Shown here: positions 40,180-50,000 of the stretch, piece by piece | How the letters are laid out: each line of letters opens with the position of its first letter | How positions within the stretch are numbered: position 1 is the stretch's first letter | Assembly (NCBI GenBank): GCA_036785705.1 | Contig: JAWUZG010000359.1 | Span: 62,001 to 126,000, forward strand | Origin: Acanthornis magna | Lineage: Eukaryota; Chordata; Aves; Passeriformes; Acanthizidae | Direction: 5' to 3' | Length of the DNA: 64,000 nt | The notes under the pieces: model-generated | Databases searched by the model: none | What the model was told of the DNA's origin: nothing | Seen by the model: the letters and a program-made list of their open reading frames with translations, nothing else | Made by a program: the position numbers and the translations under genes

Positions 40180-40185
40180 CTAGCC
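40153..40185 (-). promoter_or_regulatory. Putative gag-pol recoding element: amber stop inside a 9-bp hairpin
   Basis: The gag stop codon TAG (40182-40180) lies inside the left arm of a perfect inverted repeat. GGCTAGAGG (40185-40177) pairs with CCTCTAGCC (40169-40161) around the 7-nt loop GGCCCTG. Loop bases CCCT (40174-40171) could also pair with AGGG (40156-40153) downstream, giving an H-type pseudoknot. Pol continues in the same frame, so readthrough of the stop would make Gag-Pol, as in murine leukaemia virus. The stem and frame are seen directly, but the readthrough role is inference. The ribosome would have to melt this stem on reaching the stop, so it may act differently from the MLV pseudoknot, which lies wholly downstream. 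Confidence 0.6.
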
Positions 40186-41757
40186 TTGGTGGGTATGCAT
40201 GCTAGAGGTTCCTTCAAGGGGATTGGACCTGTCAACTGGAGCTACTTCCCGTCTGGTGGAGTTTCCTCTCTGAGTCTTGCCCTCCTTCAGTTCACGCACC
40301 CGTCGCGCCAGAGCGGCAGTGGGTTGGTTGTCCCACCTCCACATGTCTTCTCCACTTTCATACAGGAAATACCACAGCTCACGTCGAGGGATGTACCTGC
40401 TCCTCATAGCTGGAGGACGTCTGCGTTCGGTAACAGAATCTTTGATCTTTACTGCCGAGATTTGGAGAAGGCCCTCTTTAATCTCCTTACTGAGTTTATT
40501 GTGATTCTCCTCCATCTTATCTTCAATTTTCTGCAGACGTGTCTCCACAGCTGAGATTCTTGCATTCATTGGGCCATGCACAGTATCTGTATACGCTCGG
40601 AGCTTCCTTGCCATATCAAGCACGGTCTCATGCCCGTCATCTCGCTTCATCATTGCTAAAGCAGAAGCGTATTCTTTGGGCCCAAGTCGTACGAGTTTTC
40701 GCCACATCACAGGCGTACATTCAACCGCATCCGGATCCATAAGCGGGGCTGGGTTTGCTATGTCCTCTGAGAAGACAATATCTACCACCCCCATTTCTCT
40801 CAGGCGTTGAATCCCTTGTTCTATGGTCTTCCACGGGGTTTGTTGCTGATAGAGATCCTCGGGGCACAGGTATCTCTCCCTCACACCTCTGATAACTCGT
40901 CTCCAGAGGCTGCAAGGGTCAGCCCCATTCCGTGCCGCTCGGTTGATATCTGCGTCACGTGATAGGGTCCCCAAATGCCTCGCCTCGGTGCCGTCTAGAA
41001 GTGTAACATCGCCTGCAGCATCCCAAAGACGGATTAACCAACTAATTACAGATTCATTTTCTCGTTGAATGTAATCTTTTCTTAGGCCACGAAGGTCCTT
41101 CACGGACATGGACTCGACAATGACTTCTGACTCAGTTGTTGGCTTTGAGGATCCCTCACCCCCATTATCATCTGCTGGGCGATCGGTTTTGACTTGGTGT
41201 TTCCTGCTTCTCGTGACAGGAGCAGCTGCCATTGGCTTAGGCTCCCTGTCTGGATCAGGTGTCTGCTCCTGCTCAGGCCCTCTGGACATCTCAGTCCTTA
41301 TTCTGGACAAGCTGAATACTACATAGCTGAAACCTACCAGGACGAGCACCATGAATACCAGGACAGTGGTCTCTTTAACATCCAGGGGAAACTGAACATT
41401 CTCAAAAGGTGACATACCAGATTTAGAGGGGAAGAAATAGGTGAAGAACAAGGAAGCTTCATCCTGTGCTTCTCCTCTAGCAGGTCGTGTAATGTTACCA
41501 ACAAAATCCCAGAACAAGCTACTATAGCTAGGAGAGGAAAGTAACAGAGCATATGCCTCCTTAGCAGTTTCCAATACCGCCGTCATCTTTCTATAGATCC
41601 CATATACCCCGCACATTACCATAAAAAAACGGAGTCGTGCCCCTGATCTATGAAAATTATATATCAGAGACACAATTACCCCTATCTGTGGGTAGGGTAA
41701 CAGGCCTGCATGCCAGACAGACAGTAACACATCGAAAAACAGCCCATCAAACAACAT
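40180..41757 (-). CDS. gag: Gag-like structural protein with N-terminal membrane segments
   Basis: This 525-residue ORF runs from the first ATG (41757) to an amber stop. An in-frame GTG three codons upstream is less likely. Residues 5-34 and about 44-55 are hydrophobic, NIT at 88-90 is an N-glycosylation sequon, and 131-150 is a strong membrane segment followed by basic SRIR. A polar, acidic linker follows. About 217-387 looks like a capsid core, with a block resembling other avian ERV-L Gags (LRGLRKDY, WLIRLWDAAGD, EARHLGTLSRD, SLWRRVIRGVRERY). A charged heptad-type coiled coil spans 399-434, and the C-terminus is Arg/Lys rich. There are only four cysteines in total and no CCHC knuckle, so RNA binding probably uses the basic tail, as in foamy viruses. 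It presumably assembles intracellular particles. The membrane anchoring is unusual, because most Gags use myristate or a basic patch. Confidence 0.85.
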   Translation of the reverse strand: MLFDGLFFDVLLSVWHAGLLPYPQIGVIVSLIYNFHRSGARLRFFMVMCGVYGIYRKMTAVLETAKEAYALLLSSPSYSSLFWDFVGNITRPARGEAQDEASLFFTYFFPSKSGMSPFENVQFPLDVKETTVLVFMVLVLVGFSYVVFSLSRIRTEMSRGPEQEQTPDPDREPKPMAAAPVTRSRKHQVKTDRPADDNGGEGSSKPTTESEVIVESMSVKDLRGLRKDYIQRENESVISWLIRLWDAAGDVTLLDGTEARHLGTLSRDADINRAARNGADPCSLWRRVIRGVRERYLCPEDLYQQQTPWKTIEQGIQRLREMGVVDIVFSEDIANPAPLMDPDAVECTPVMWRKLVRLGPKEYASALAMMKRDDGHETVLDMARKLRAYTDTVHGPMNARISAVETRLQKIEDKMEENHNKLSKEIKEGLLQISAVKIKDSVTERRRPPAMRSRYIPRRELWYFLYESGEDMWRWDNQPTAALARRVRELKEGKTQRGNSTRREVAPVDRSNPLEGTSSMHTHQG

Positions 41758-41838
41758 AGTGAACACTGTTTGGTGTAATCTAATACAAAGTGATTAAAAC
41801 CAGAATATAATTACTAGGTTTTTCCACTTTCTCTGCCC

Positions 41839-41856
41839 CACAAAAGGTGGGCACCA
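41839..41856 (-). other. Second primer-site-like copy
   Basis: Sense sequence TGGTGCCCACCTTTTGTG lies 32 bp downstream of the first site. It is preceded by the same GACAAAATT that precedes the first site, so the LTR end plus primer-site junction is tandemly duplicated. Either this or the site at 41871-41888 could be used for priming. Confidence 0.45.
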
Positions 41857-41870
41857 AATTTTGTCAAGCC

Positions 41871-41888
41871 CCTTTAAGTTGGGCGCCA
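41871..41888 (-). other. Primer-binding site, tRNA-Lys-like
   Basis: Sense sequence TGGCGCCCAACTTAAAGG starts 5 nt after the 5' LTR's CA. The first 11 bases match the start of the primer site used by viruses primed with tRNA-Lys1,2 (TGGCGCCCAAC...), and the rest diverges. Mammalian ERV-L is named for tRNA-Leu, so a Lys-like site on an ERV-L-type element is notable, though PBS type often switches between related families. Confidence 0.65.
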
Positions 41889-41893
41889 AATTT

Positions 41894-42556
41894 TGTCTCG
41901 GATTAGAGAAAATTTTCCTAGGTGGAAAGTGTTCTGAATAAAACACCTCCCCACAGCAAAACTTCCAGCACCCCTCCCCCCACAGCAAACAGAATATCTC
42001 AGCTGAAAGTGGGATAAGAACTGTTTAATTAACACACCACACAGTGGAAGGGGAAAGGGAAAAAGGGGTCATTAAACCTGAATAAACAGCTGATGAACTT
42101 TAGTGTCCTTTTCCTCAGGCGTAGCTTCCCCTTTCCGGGGTCCCCAAGGGGCCCAGTGGAGTCCCTCCAGTGGCTCCCTGGACGATTCTCGTCCGCTGTC
42201 CTCCGGGGCTCCTCAGGTTCTCAGATGAGAAAGCAAGTCGGGGAAAAAGGTCCAGAAAGCAACGAAAAACAATCCCAGGAAAAAACAAAAAAAAAACCCC
42301 CAAGCAGCAGCCACACCGGTGGCAGCAGCAACCAGCAGCAGCAGCTGACCCAAGGGAAAAAAAAAACAAAAAAAAAAACAGTGTCCCTTCCTTCTCACTC
42401 CCCCGTAGAACAGTCCAGGGAAAAAGTTTTCAAAACATCCCGCGCTGGCAGAGCTTCTCTTGGCTGCAGGACACAGTTAAAGCTACAGAACCATATTTCT
42501 GGTCAAACATACAAACGATAGGGAATACAAAATATAATTTACGCCACCCCAGGACA
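41894..42556 (-). repeat. 5' LTR of the ERV
   Basis: The promoter-bearing LTR is identical by eye to the copy at 36131-36793. In sense orientation it starts at 42556 (TGTCCTGG) and ends at 41894 (GAGACA). A TATA-like TAAATTATAT lies only ~15-25 bp from its start, which is too close to the edge for a confident promoter call. The polyadenylation-like ATTAAA is at 42024-42029. Confidence 0.97.
42024..42029 (-). promoter_or_regulatory. Putative polyadenylation hexamer in the 5' LTR
   Basis: This is the same ATTAAA as in the 3' LTR, at LTR position about 528 of 663 in sense orientation. It suggests that the R region ends shortly after it, leaving a U5 of roughly 100 bp. Confidence 0.45.
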
Positions 42557-42561
42557 GTCAC
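42557..42561. repeat. 5-bp target-site duplication, right copy (gtcac)
   Basis: It is identical to 36126-36130. A perfect duplication shows that the two LTRs come from a single insertion and have not recombined with another copy. Confidence 0.95.
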
Positions 42562-43439
42562 TTTTCCTTTTTCTACATTACCAGTTCTTTATACATTTCT
42601 ATCTGCATGATATCTCTTTAAATCTGATAGTTCTTTCATTCATTTATTTTTTTTATCTCTAATATTATCATCAAACTTTCATTTTCTGCCTCTGGTTCCT
42701 TTCTTTATCTCCTTTGCCACAGAGAGATCATAATCCCACATTATTCATTATCTGACAGTGATATTGAAGAAGCTATTGCTGCTTATGTAATAGGAAAATC
42801 TAATTATTTTAATAAAGATATGATTGACTCCATCAGGTGATACCTTGGTCTGATTTTCTAGGACATTAACTCAGCAGAACTCTTACAGTCCCAATCTCTG
42901 TGGCTGATGGTAACATGGCACCATAACCTGCTCCTGTAAATCTACCAGCAGGAACAGATTCCAACATTTTGCCCTAAGAGCCAAACACTACAGTCTCTGC
43001 ATATCTTCTTATGAAACAGAAGTAGTTATTAGTTACCAAATAAATTCAGAGCTCCTGGGACTGGCAGCGACATTTTAATTGGTCAAGTGGGATAGAAATT
43101 TAAAGCTGGTTTTACCCTGAACAATCGACAAGATATTTACAAAATTAAAGAAACAAAAGAATGTTTCCACCAAGACACAATTTCTCATTCTAATGCCCTG
43201 CCTGTACTATCATTGCTTTCAAAATGAAGAGTACACAGCACAGCACCTACTTTTATATTAGTCTCCATTTACTCTTCTCTTGTATTAGATGAACAATTCC
43301 TATGGACATTTTCACCCAAGTTTCTCAAACATTAACCATGTGGGGAAGCTTATTATTCCCATTTTACAAATGAGAAGACTGTGGAGCTAACATTATATGT
43401 GATCCAAAAACACCAGAAAATGGTGACTTGTCTGCCTTT
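42562..43439. other. Gene-free AT-rich DNA
   Basis: There is no open frame or motif I can support. This is the immediate right flank of the ERV insertion, with T-rich low-complexity sequence near 42640. Confidence 0.6.
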
Positions 43440-43580
43440 CATGCAAGCACTGCCCAGAGCCTGACTGGCAGGCAGTGCCACAGGCTGGGGGTCCAAACAC
43501 CCTCTGGATGAAGAACCTTTTTCTAATATCCAGCATAAACCTCTCCTGACACAGCTTCATGCCATACACCTTCCTTTTTT
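43440..43580 (-). repeat. CR1 LINE fragment
   Basis: 'gaagaacctttttctaatat' followed by 'ccagcataaacctctcctg' and 'acacagcttcatgccat' is the antisense of a standard CR1 block (AAGAA..TTTCCTAATATCCAACCTAAACCTCCCCTG..ACAACTT..GGCC-like). Similarity may run on toward 43700 but becomes vague. Confidence 0.65.
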
Positions 43581-43919
43581 ACCTTATTTCCTAGAAAGGT
43601 TTCCTGTTCAACCAAGACAGACATCTTCCTCACCTGCTTGACTTCTGACATTTGGGAATTGCCTGTTCCTGTGCCCATAAGAGGTGATGTTTTAAAGGTG
43701 ATCAGCACTGATGGACCCCAACACCTGCAAAAAAATTTTCCTAGGTGGCCTTATTCACTAATTCCCTGAACATCCTGAAGCGTCCTCTCCTCATGTCGAG
43801 TATGGATTTTGCTGGCACTTTTCCTCCGATCACCAGAGATTATAAACTCAATCGCTTCATGGCTGCTGTGGCCAAGATGATCACCAATCCCCACTTTGCT
43901 CACAAGACCCACTCTGCTG
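43581..43919. other. Unassigned spacer between two opposed CR1 fragments
   Basis: This stretch carries a 63-codon open frame on the plus strand (43745-43936, including ITRDYKLNRFMAAVAKMI) whose final part runs into the following CR1 tail. I do not recognise it. It could be part of an unfamiliar CR1 subfamily, a captured transcript fragment or chance. Confidence 0.35.
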
Positions 43920-44015
43920 TGCTATGGTTTAGTTGATACGGTGGCGTTCAACCAAAGGTTGGACTCAATCATCTTGGAGGTCTTTTCCAACCTTAGTGGT
44001 TCTATGATTCTAAGA
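43920..44015 (+). repeat. CR1 LINE 3' terminus
   Basis: 'ctatggtttagttgatacgg' leads into 'aaaggttggactcaatcatc', 'ttggaggtcttttccaacct' and 'ggttctatgattcta', which is the classic CR1 3' end with its terminal octamer-like repeat. It is well preserved. Confidence 0.8.
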
Positions 44016-44019
44016 GTGA

Positions 44020-47000
44020 ATGAATGGAAGATAAGGAATGATCCACTTCACATCTAAATACTCTCTTGGTGGAATTCCCAGAGAAGGGAGAAAGCATGGG
44101 GAAACCATGGAGAAAGTTAAGTCAAGAGCCCAAAGTGTCAGCACAAGCAAGACCTGAAGCGGCTCATGTAGCCACCTCCGAAAGTATCAGGGCCTGGGCA
44201 TAGCACCAAAAATGGAAAATCAAATAATGCAATGAAATAAAAATTATTTACTACTTTTTTTTCTTCTGTGGATGCAGAGACACATAAAGCAAAGAAATCT
44301 ACATTAAAAATAAGGCCAATTGATTTGTGAGAGGTGAGAAAATAAAAATCAAACCAAAAATAGAATCAGACTTCAGTACCCTGACCGCTTTTACACTGAA
44401 ATACACAGAAAAAACTTGGCAGACAGAGCTACTATGGTTTCCTCAGGATCGCTGAGGGACCTGGCAAACCTGCAGGAATATCACCAGGACAGGTTGTCCT
44501 TGACAGTTAGCAGGCATAGTGATTCAGCTCAGACTGTCAATTAAAATCTTTATATCACGTTTTCTATCATCATAGCAGCAGGCCAGAATTGATATCCAAC
44601 ATTTAAGACTGAAGAAATGGTTTTAATTATTCTGAATGAACAGAGAGATTCAGTTTACAAAAGAATTAGTAAAAACCTTCAAAGAGAAAACTGGGGGAGG
44701 AAAAGAGATGGAAAAGGCACTATTAAACTTTAGCTTGCTCACTACCTTTTTTGGATTTGGAAATATATATCATATAATGTCATTCTACGGAAATATTTCA
44801 GTAAGCTGTTCTTGTATGCTGATACTACATCTAGGACATTTTGGGAGCTATTTAGTGTAAAGAATTAGTCATAGTAGTAGCTCCCTTTGAGGACACGTAA
44901 GTGCCCTCAGATACTGCCAAGAGATGGGCCAAGAGACTTGGAACTCCACACTCATCCCCAGCTCAGACCTCAAAGCCTGCTCACCTGTTCACCAGGTACA
45001 GGAGCATGAGAGATGACCCCAGGACCCAGTGCCTGACAAAACAAAAGGTAGTTCCTAAATATAAGACTACCATGGAAAGGGCTACCAAAGGCAGCACAGT
45101 CAGCAAGATCAGGCTCAGGCTAGCACAGACAAGCATCCCAAGGCCAAAGCAACACGGAGCTACCACTCCTGCTCCCTGTATGTGGGCAGGACTAACCCCA
45201 AGCAGGTAAAGGCAAAGGCATTTTTTCCCCAGGTATGACAGGAAACTTTCAAAAACAGCTTTGGACAATTATGGGTGGGCTGTGATTCTTGACTCCTCAC
45301 TGGACTCAAGAATGGTATGAACACTGGTATGATACCTGCAAGGAAAGAGAGAGCAATGCAGATAGGATAAAATCATTGTCCAGAACATCTCTCCTGGCTG
45401 CTTATCCCCCCAGGTACACATAGCAGCTTTGCAGGGTACAGAAATTATAAACTTTTTGAAGCCGGAAAATGAATGATGTTTACATTTAGTTAAGTGGAGG
45501 AGAGAGATGGCAGAGTGACTGCCAACAATCACTGGGCTGGTTTAAATTGCTTTTCACCAGCAGTCACCTGAGCAGATCTGTGCCAAGACACCAGGAAAAG
45601 CTGCTAGTCTAAGAGCAAGTTTATGCACTTCAGAGCGGTACTGGAAGGTACTGCAATAGTGATTGACATCAATATGGAGATATTCAGAAGAGAGGAAGGA
45701 AAAAAATACGTGGATGGATTCAGAAGAAAGAGTGGAAATGCAAAGTTCAGGAGGACACCATTTTACAGTACACAATTGCACAGATTAGCAAGTTAGATGG
45801 TACTGAAGCCAAATATCCAGTATTGAAATTAATGACCATAAAAATATCCCAGCAGAAAGATGGAGATTCATTGAAACATAACGCATACTGTAAATAATCA
45901 TTAAGTAAGTTAATCTTTAAGGATACCAAAAAGTATCTTTATACACTGGAGGGGCCAAGAGACTTTGAAGTCTTTCCATTTTTCACCTTGTAATTCACAA
46001 CTTTTAGACCATTATGCAATTGCAAAATTTTAAAGAAGCTTCAGTGATAACCCTGAAAGTCACAAGAAGATGAACAGAAATGATATGATAAAAAGGAAGG
46101 TATGTTCTTCATTCATTTTCTTAACATCAACCTTTACTTTTGACTGTTCCAGTGTGTACTAAGAATCAATATTTATACATTGGAAAGCACCTAAGCTCAA
46201 ATATTTCAAATTTCAAAGATTTTGGATTCTAAACCCAACAGTATCTTTATTAACTAGCACTGTTCAATCACAAGACTCCACATATTTTGGGAAACACAAT
46301 TCAGATGAAAAATCTGGTTTTGCTATGGTTTTGAGATTCAAGTGACTTCCAGTGGGACAAGACTAGGAAGAAATAGGAAGAAATGGGAAGAGCTGTAGAA
46401 GAACCTGTTCAGAAATTAGTACAGTGACACACGAATAAAGCTTGTGGAGTTCAAGGACTTTCTCTAACTAGTCCTGAAAAAACGAACCTCAAAGCCAGCC
46501 ATTCTCCAATTAAAAAAAAATCATCATTTCTGCCAAGTTTACTGTCTGGTTGTTTTCTTTTATCAACTAATGAAAAAATACCAAGAAAATTAGTTGGGAC
46601 TTCCCATGCAGACCAGACTGAATTGAAGCTATAACAAAACTCCAGACAAAATGAGATGAACTATTCAAAATTTCATTTTTGCAATACTGACACCTCTCTA
46701 GCGATACGTTTAAGGCTCTAGAGAGAAAACACTACAAAGCCATCCAACATACTGCACTAAACATTAAACAGAACATTTGACAGAGGTGTTATATAGAAGC
46801 AGGAAGAAGTATGAGTAGAGACTGCTGGACAATAACAGCTTAACCCATGGTGAAATAATGTACTGCACCAAGGTCTGGGTAATCAGTTACAGGAGTTAAA
46901 TAAAGCTAGCAAAATTTTTACAGATACCTCATTATAGAAGTACTTTCTAGAAAACTGACAGAACCCAATAGAGGGTAAAAAAAAAACCAAATAAAGCCCA

Positions 47001-50000
47001 GCTGACACAAAAGAAAAAGGAAGCAGAAAGACATAATGTCTCACGTTTTAAACCCTTAAAATATATTTCTGAGTATTTCCAGTCTATTCAGAATTTAATT
47101 CAGCTTTTAAACAGACCTTTAACATTCAGGTCTTTGTTAGCACATGTGTCTTTTAGTACGTGTCAGCACCTTTGGTATGTAAAAATCACTGTGCATTATG
47201 TTTTACCATGTATTTCACAGTTCTTTGTTCCTTGCACCACAAATAGAATTGTGGTTTTGAAAACTCTCTAGACACATGCTGCACTTTTTGCAATCTATTT
47301 TCTGCAAAGAATTGCTCTCAAACTAGGTAGCACTCTCTCTTGAACTTGCAATAAATACAAGAATGTTGGGACACACTCAGAACTTATTTATGCCCAATAA
47401 CTTTTTTTTTTGGTCTGGTGAGTAAATCATTCTTCACCTGAAAGTACATAAAGGCAATTATATTGGCTCGTGCCGAAAGGTGAAAAACAGCACATAAAAT
47501 AATAAATAGCAGAAAGAGGGTATTTAAATAGGCATGTAAACTATGCTTTTCACATTGAAGAACATAATAAGAGAAATATGATCCTATTTTAGCAGAACCT
47601 ACAGGATTGTTAGGGTGGTAGTACTGAGGTCTGTCCAAGTACTCAGGATCTTACACACCAAACAAGACAATAAAATAATACATTTTGTCTAAAATAATAA
47701 ATTTTCAACCATACAGTGAAACAAACAGAGAGCAGTCAGGAAAATACAGGAAACTGAATCTCAACAGTTGCAGCAGATTTTTCAAGAAGAAAAGAAGAAT
47801 GATTAAAGACTAAACAGAGAGATCTGACCAAACAGTGTCCCTCTTCAGAAGGTGGCATCATTTCAGATAAATTCTACTGACTGCAGTACATTACTCAATA
47901 GGGGTATGCCAGTTTTAGTACATCATAAATGACTTCTGAATTAGTATTTTAATGATGTACCTTACAGCTGGCTCTGCAATCAGTGGGAAAATCAGATTTG
48001 CACAATGAAAATGCAATATTTACTCATTTTTTTCTGAACCCCAAACTGACCCTAAATACTTCTGCCTCCGTCCCAAATCTCAGTGAAACACAAAGTTGAA
48101 AACCAATTTTATCACTGTGTATCTGTCCTGTGAATTGGTCCCTGCTGGGAGAGACCAGAAAGGTCTGTGGTCTGTGCTGCTGGAGCACAATCTCGTTTTG
48201 CAAACTGAGGAGCTGGCTCAGGCTCATGATGTTTGTTCTGACCCTCCCCCAGAATAGCCCATGTAGCATCAGAGTACCCCAAGCAGCATCTGTCCAGGTC
48301 CACGAGGCTGCTGCACCCAGGACAGGACTCTCGACTGGACCAGAGCAGACCCCTGGAGAAAAGCAGCCCCTGAAGAAAAGCACCTTGTGCTGTGAGCAGC
48401 CCCTCCATGGCACTGCTCAGACTTCGACCCTTACATGACTTTGCCGCTGAGTGATGCTTTGGCAGGCCATGGAAAGGTGCCCTGGCACCTTTTCTCCAGT
48501 GCAGCACTTGTATGCCAGCCCCTCTTTCACTGTAGCTAACCAGGATTTCCTGGAGTTTTTCTCATTTTCTACCTGTACTGTTTTGCTCCTGGAATGAATA
48601 TTAGGAAGCAAGCACAGAATAGCATTTGATAGACAGTGTGTCAGGCCTACTTACACCATTTTTTCCATAACACAGAGAAACTCCGGTTTATAATGGGAGT
48701 TCTAAGACAATTATAATTACCACAGCTCAGACTATGATGCTTCAACGGAAAGGAAATGGTGCTATTACAGGAATTTGAAAGATACCAAGAGAGGGGGGGA
48801 TGCTTTCAGGATTTATTAGATGCTGCCACTGTAATGCCCTTTCTTTGAGAAAACAGCACCGAGTACCACTCCCTGCTGATTCTAAAGCACAGTGAATGAG
48901 AGCACAGCTCACAATTATGGCAAACTTTGAAACCTGTCAGTCAAGGAGCAGAGCTGGTAATGCCAAACAAAACAGCAGATTTACACCTGGGAAATGAGGC
49001 TATAATGTAAGAAATACATTTTCTTTGCTCTCATTTATAACAGTAGTGGGAGAATTAACTACAGGGGATTCTTAGCATATTTACAAGACACTACAGGAGG
49101 CTTTTGGCATATTTACAAGCAACAATGGCATAATTTTACATGCAGAAGTTTAAATACTGTAAAGTCTGCTCTGTCTTTAGTTTCTGTGATTTAAGGCATC
49201 TGTATCCCCACCTTAAGTTTAAACAGCTACATGCTCTATTAATTCGTTACACTCAAAGGGATTTTGAGATGAATTTTCTAAAAGCAGCAGGACATTCGGG
49301 TTTGGAATCTCTTTTTATTTTATTTAATGCTTTGTTTTAAAAGGGGAAAGAAAAAGGCATTTTTAATGCTTCAAAATCACATGGGGTTTTTTTAGACTTT
49401 GTTTTTGTTTGCAAAAATAAAATGCTGACACTAAAGATGTGTGCAGTAGCTTCAGACAGTTGAAGCCTGTTAAGCTGCTGGGCTTTACTTCTTTTACAGA
49501 GCAAGAACAAGAAATCAACGTATCTTCTATTCCACTCTATGGTCTTGGGAAAGGAGACATGGAGGGGGATAGAAGGAACAGGATATATGACAGGAATATT
49601 CTGTGTCTGCTGTAAACTTGGTTGAATGCAAAAACCAAACTGGACCTGGCCCTAACAGGAATCTGTCATTTCCATTCTCCAGTTCTGGGGAGCCCAGGGC
49701 ATGGGCTCACTGGACACGACCATACTCTGTGACATGTGTTTTGCAGCCAAACAGCGGTGGGGCTGAGGGGTGCTCAGATGGCAAGACTGGCTAAAGCTGC
49801 CTTTTGGTCACATCCATCTAACATTTTCTTATTTGAAATATAAAAACTAGATTACGCAAATACCGATCGCACGGCTCCTAAATTTTTTGTGTAAGAAATC
49901 AAAGAGTTCATGTTAAAATGATGTCCTAAGGACAGGGCTCTGTACAATGTGTGAGCGCAATGACACACAGAACTCCTCTCTGAGACAGGCTGAAGGACCA

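Larger units (their letters stand above)
36131..42556 (-). mobile_element. Full-length ERV-L-like endogenous retrovirus (6426 bp)
   Basis: This is a complete LTR-gag-pol-LTR provirus in reverse orientation. It has 663-bp LTRs at both ends with TG...CA termini, a 5-bp target duplication, a primer-binding region next to the right (5') LTR and a purine tract next to the left (3') LTR. Gag and pol are both open throughout and lie in the same frame, separated by a single amber codon. There is no env and no dUTPase domain. The two LTRs look identical over their full length, including all homopolymer runs, and CpGs are retained, so the insertion is young. Class III/ERV-L is inferred from the 5-bp duplication, the RT motif YIDD and the absence of env. 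Many ERV-L families exist in songbirds, but the subfamily cannot be named without a database search. Confidence 0.96.

Noticed and set aside
41794..41988. 64-codon leader frame upstream of and in frame with gag
   Set aside because: It starts with TTG inside the LTR and ends in a TAA before gag. A glycoGag-like leader was considered, but the stop and the lack of a plausible start argue against it.
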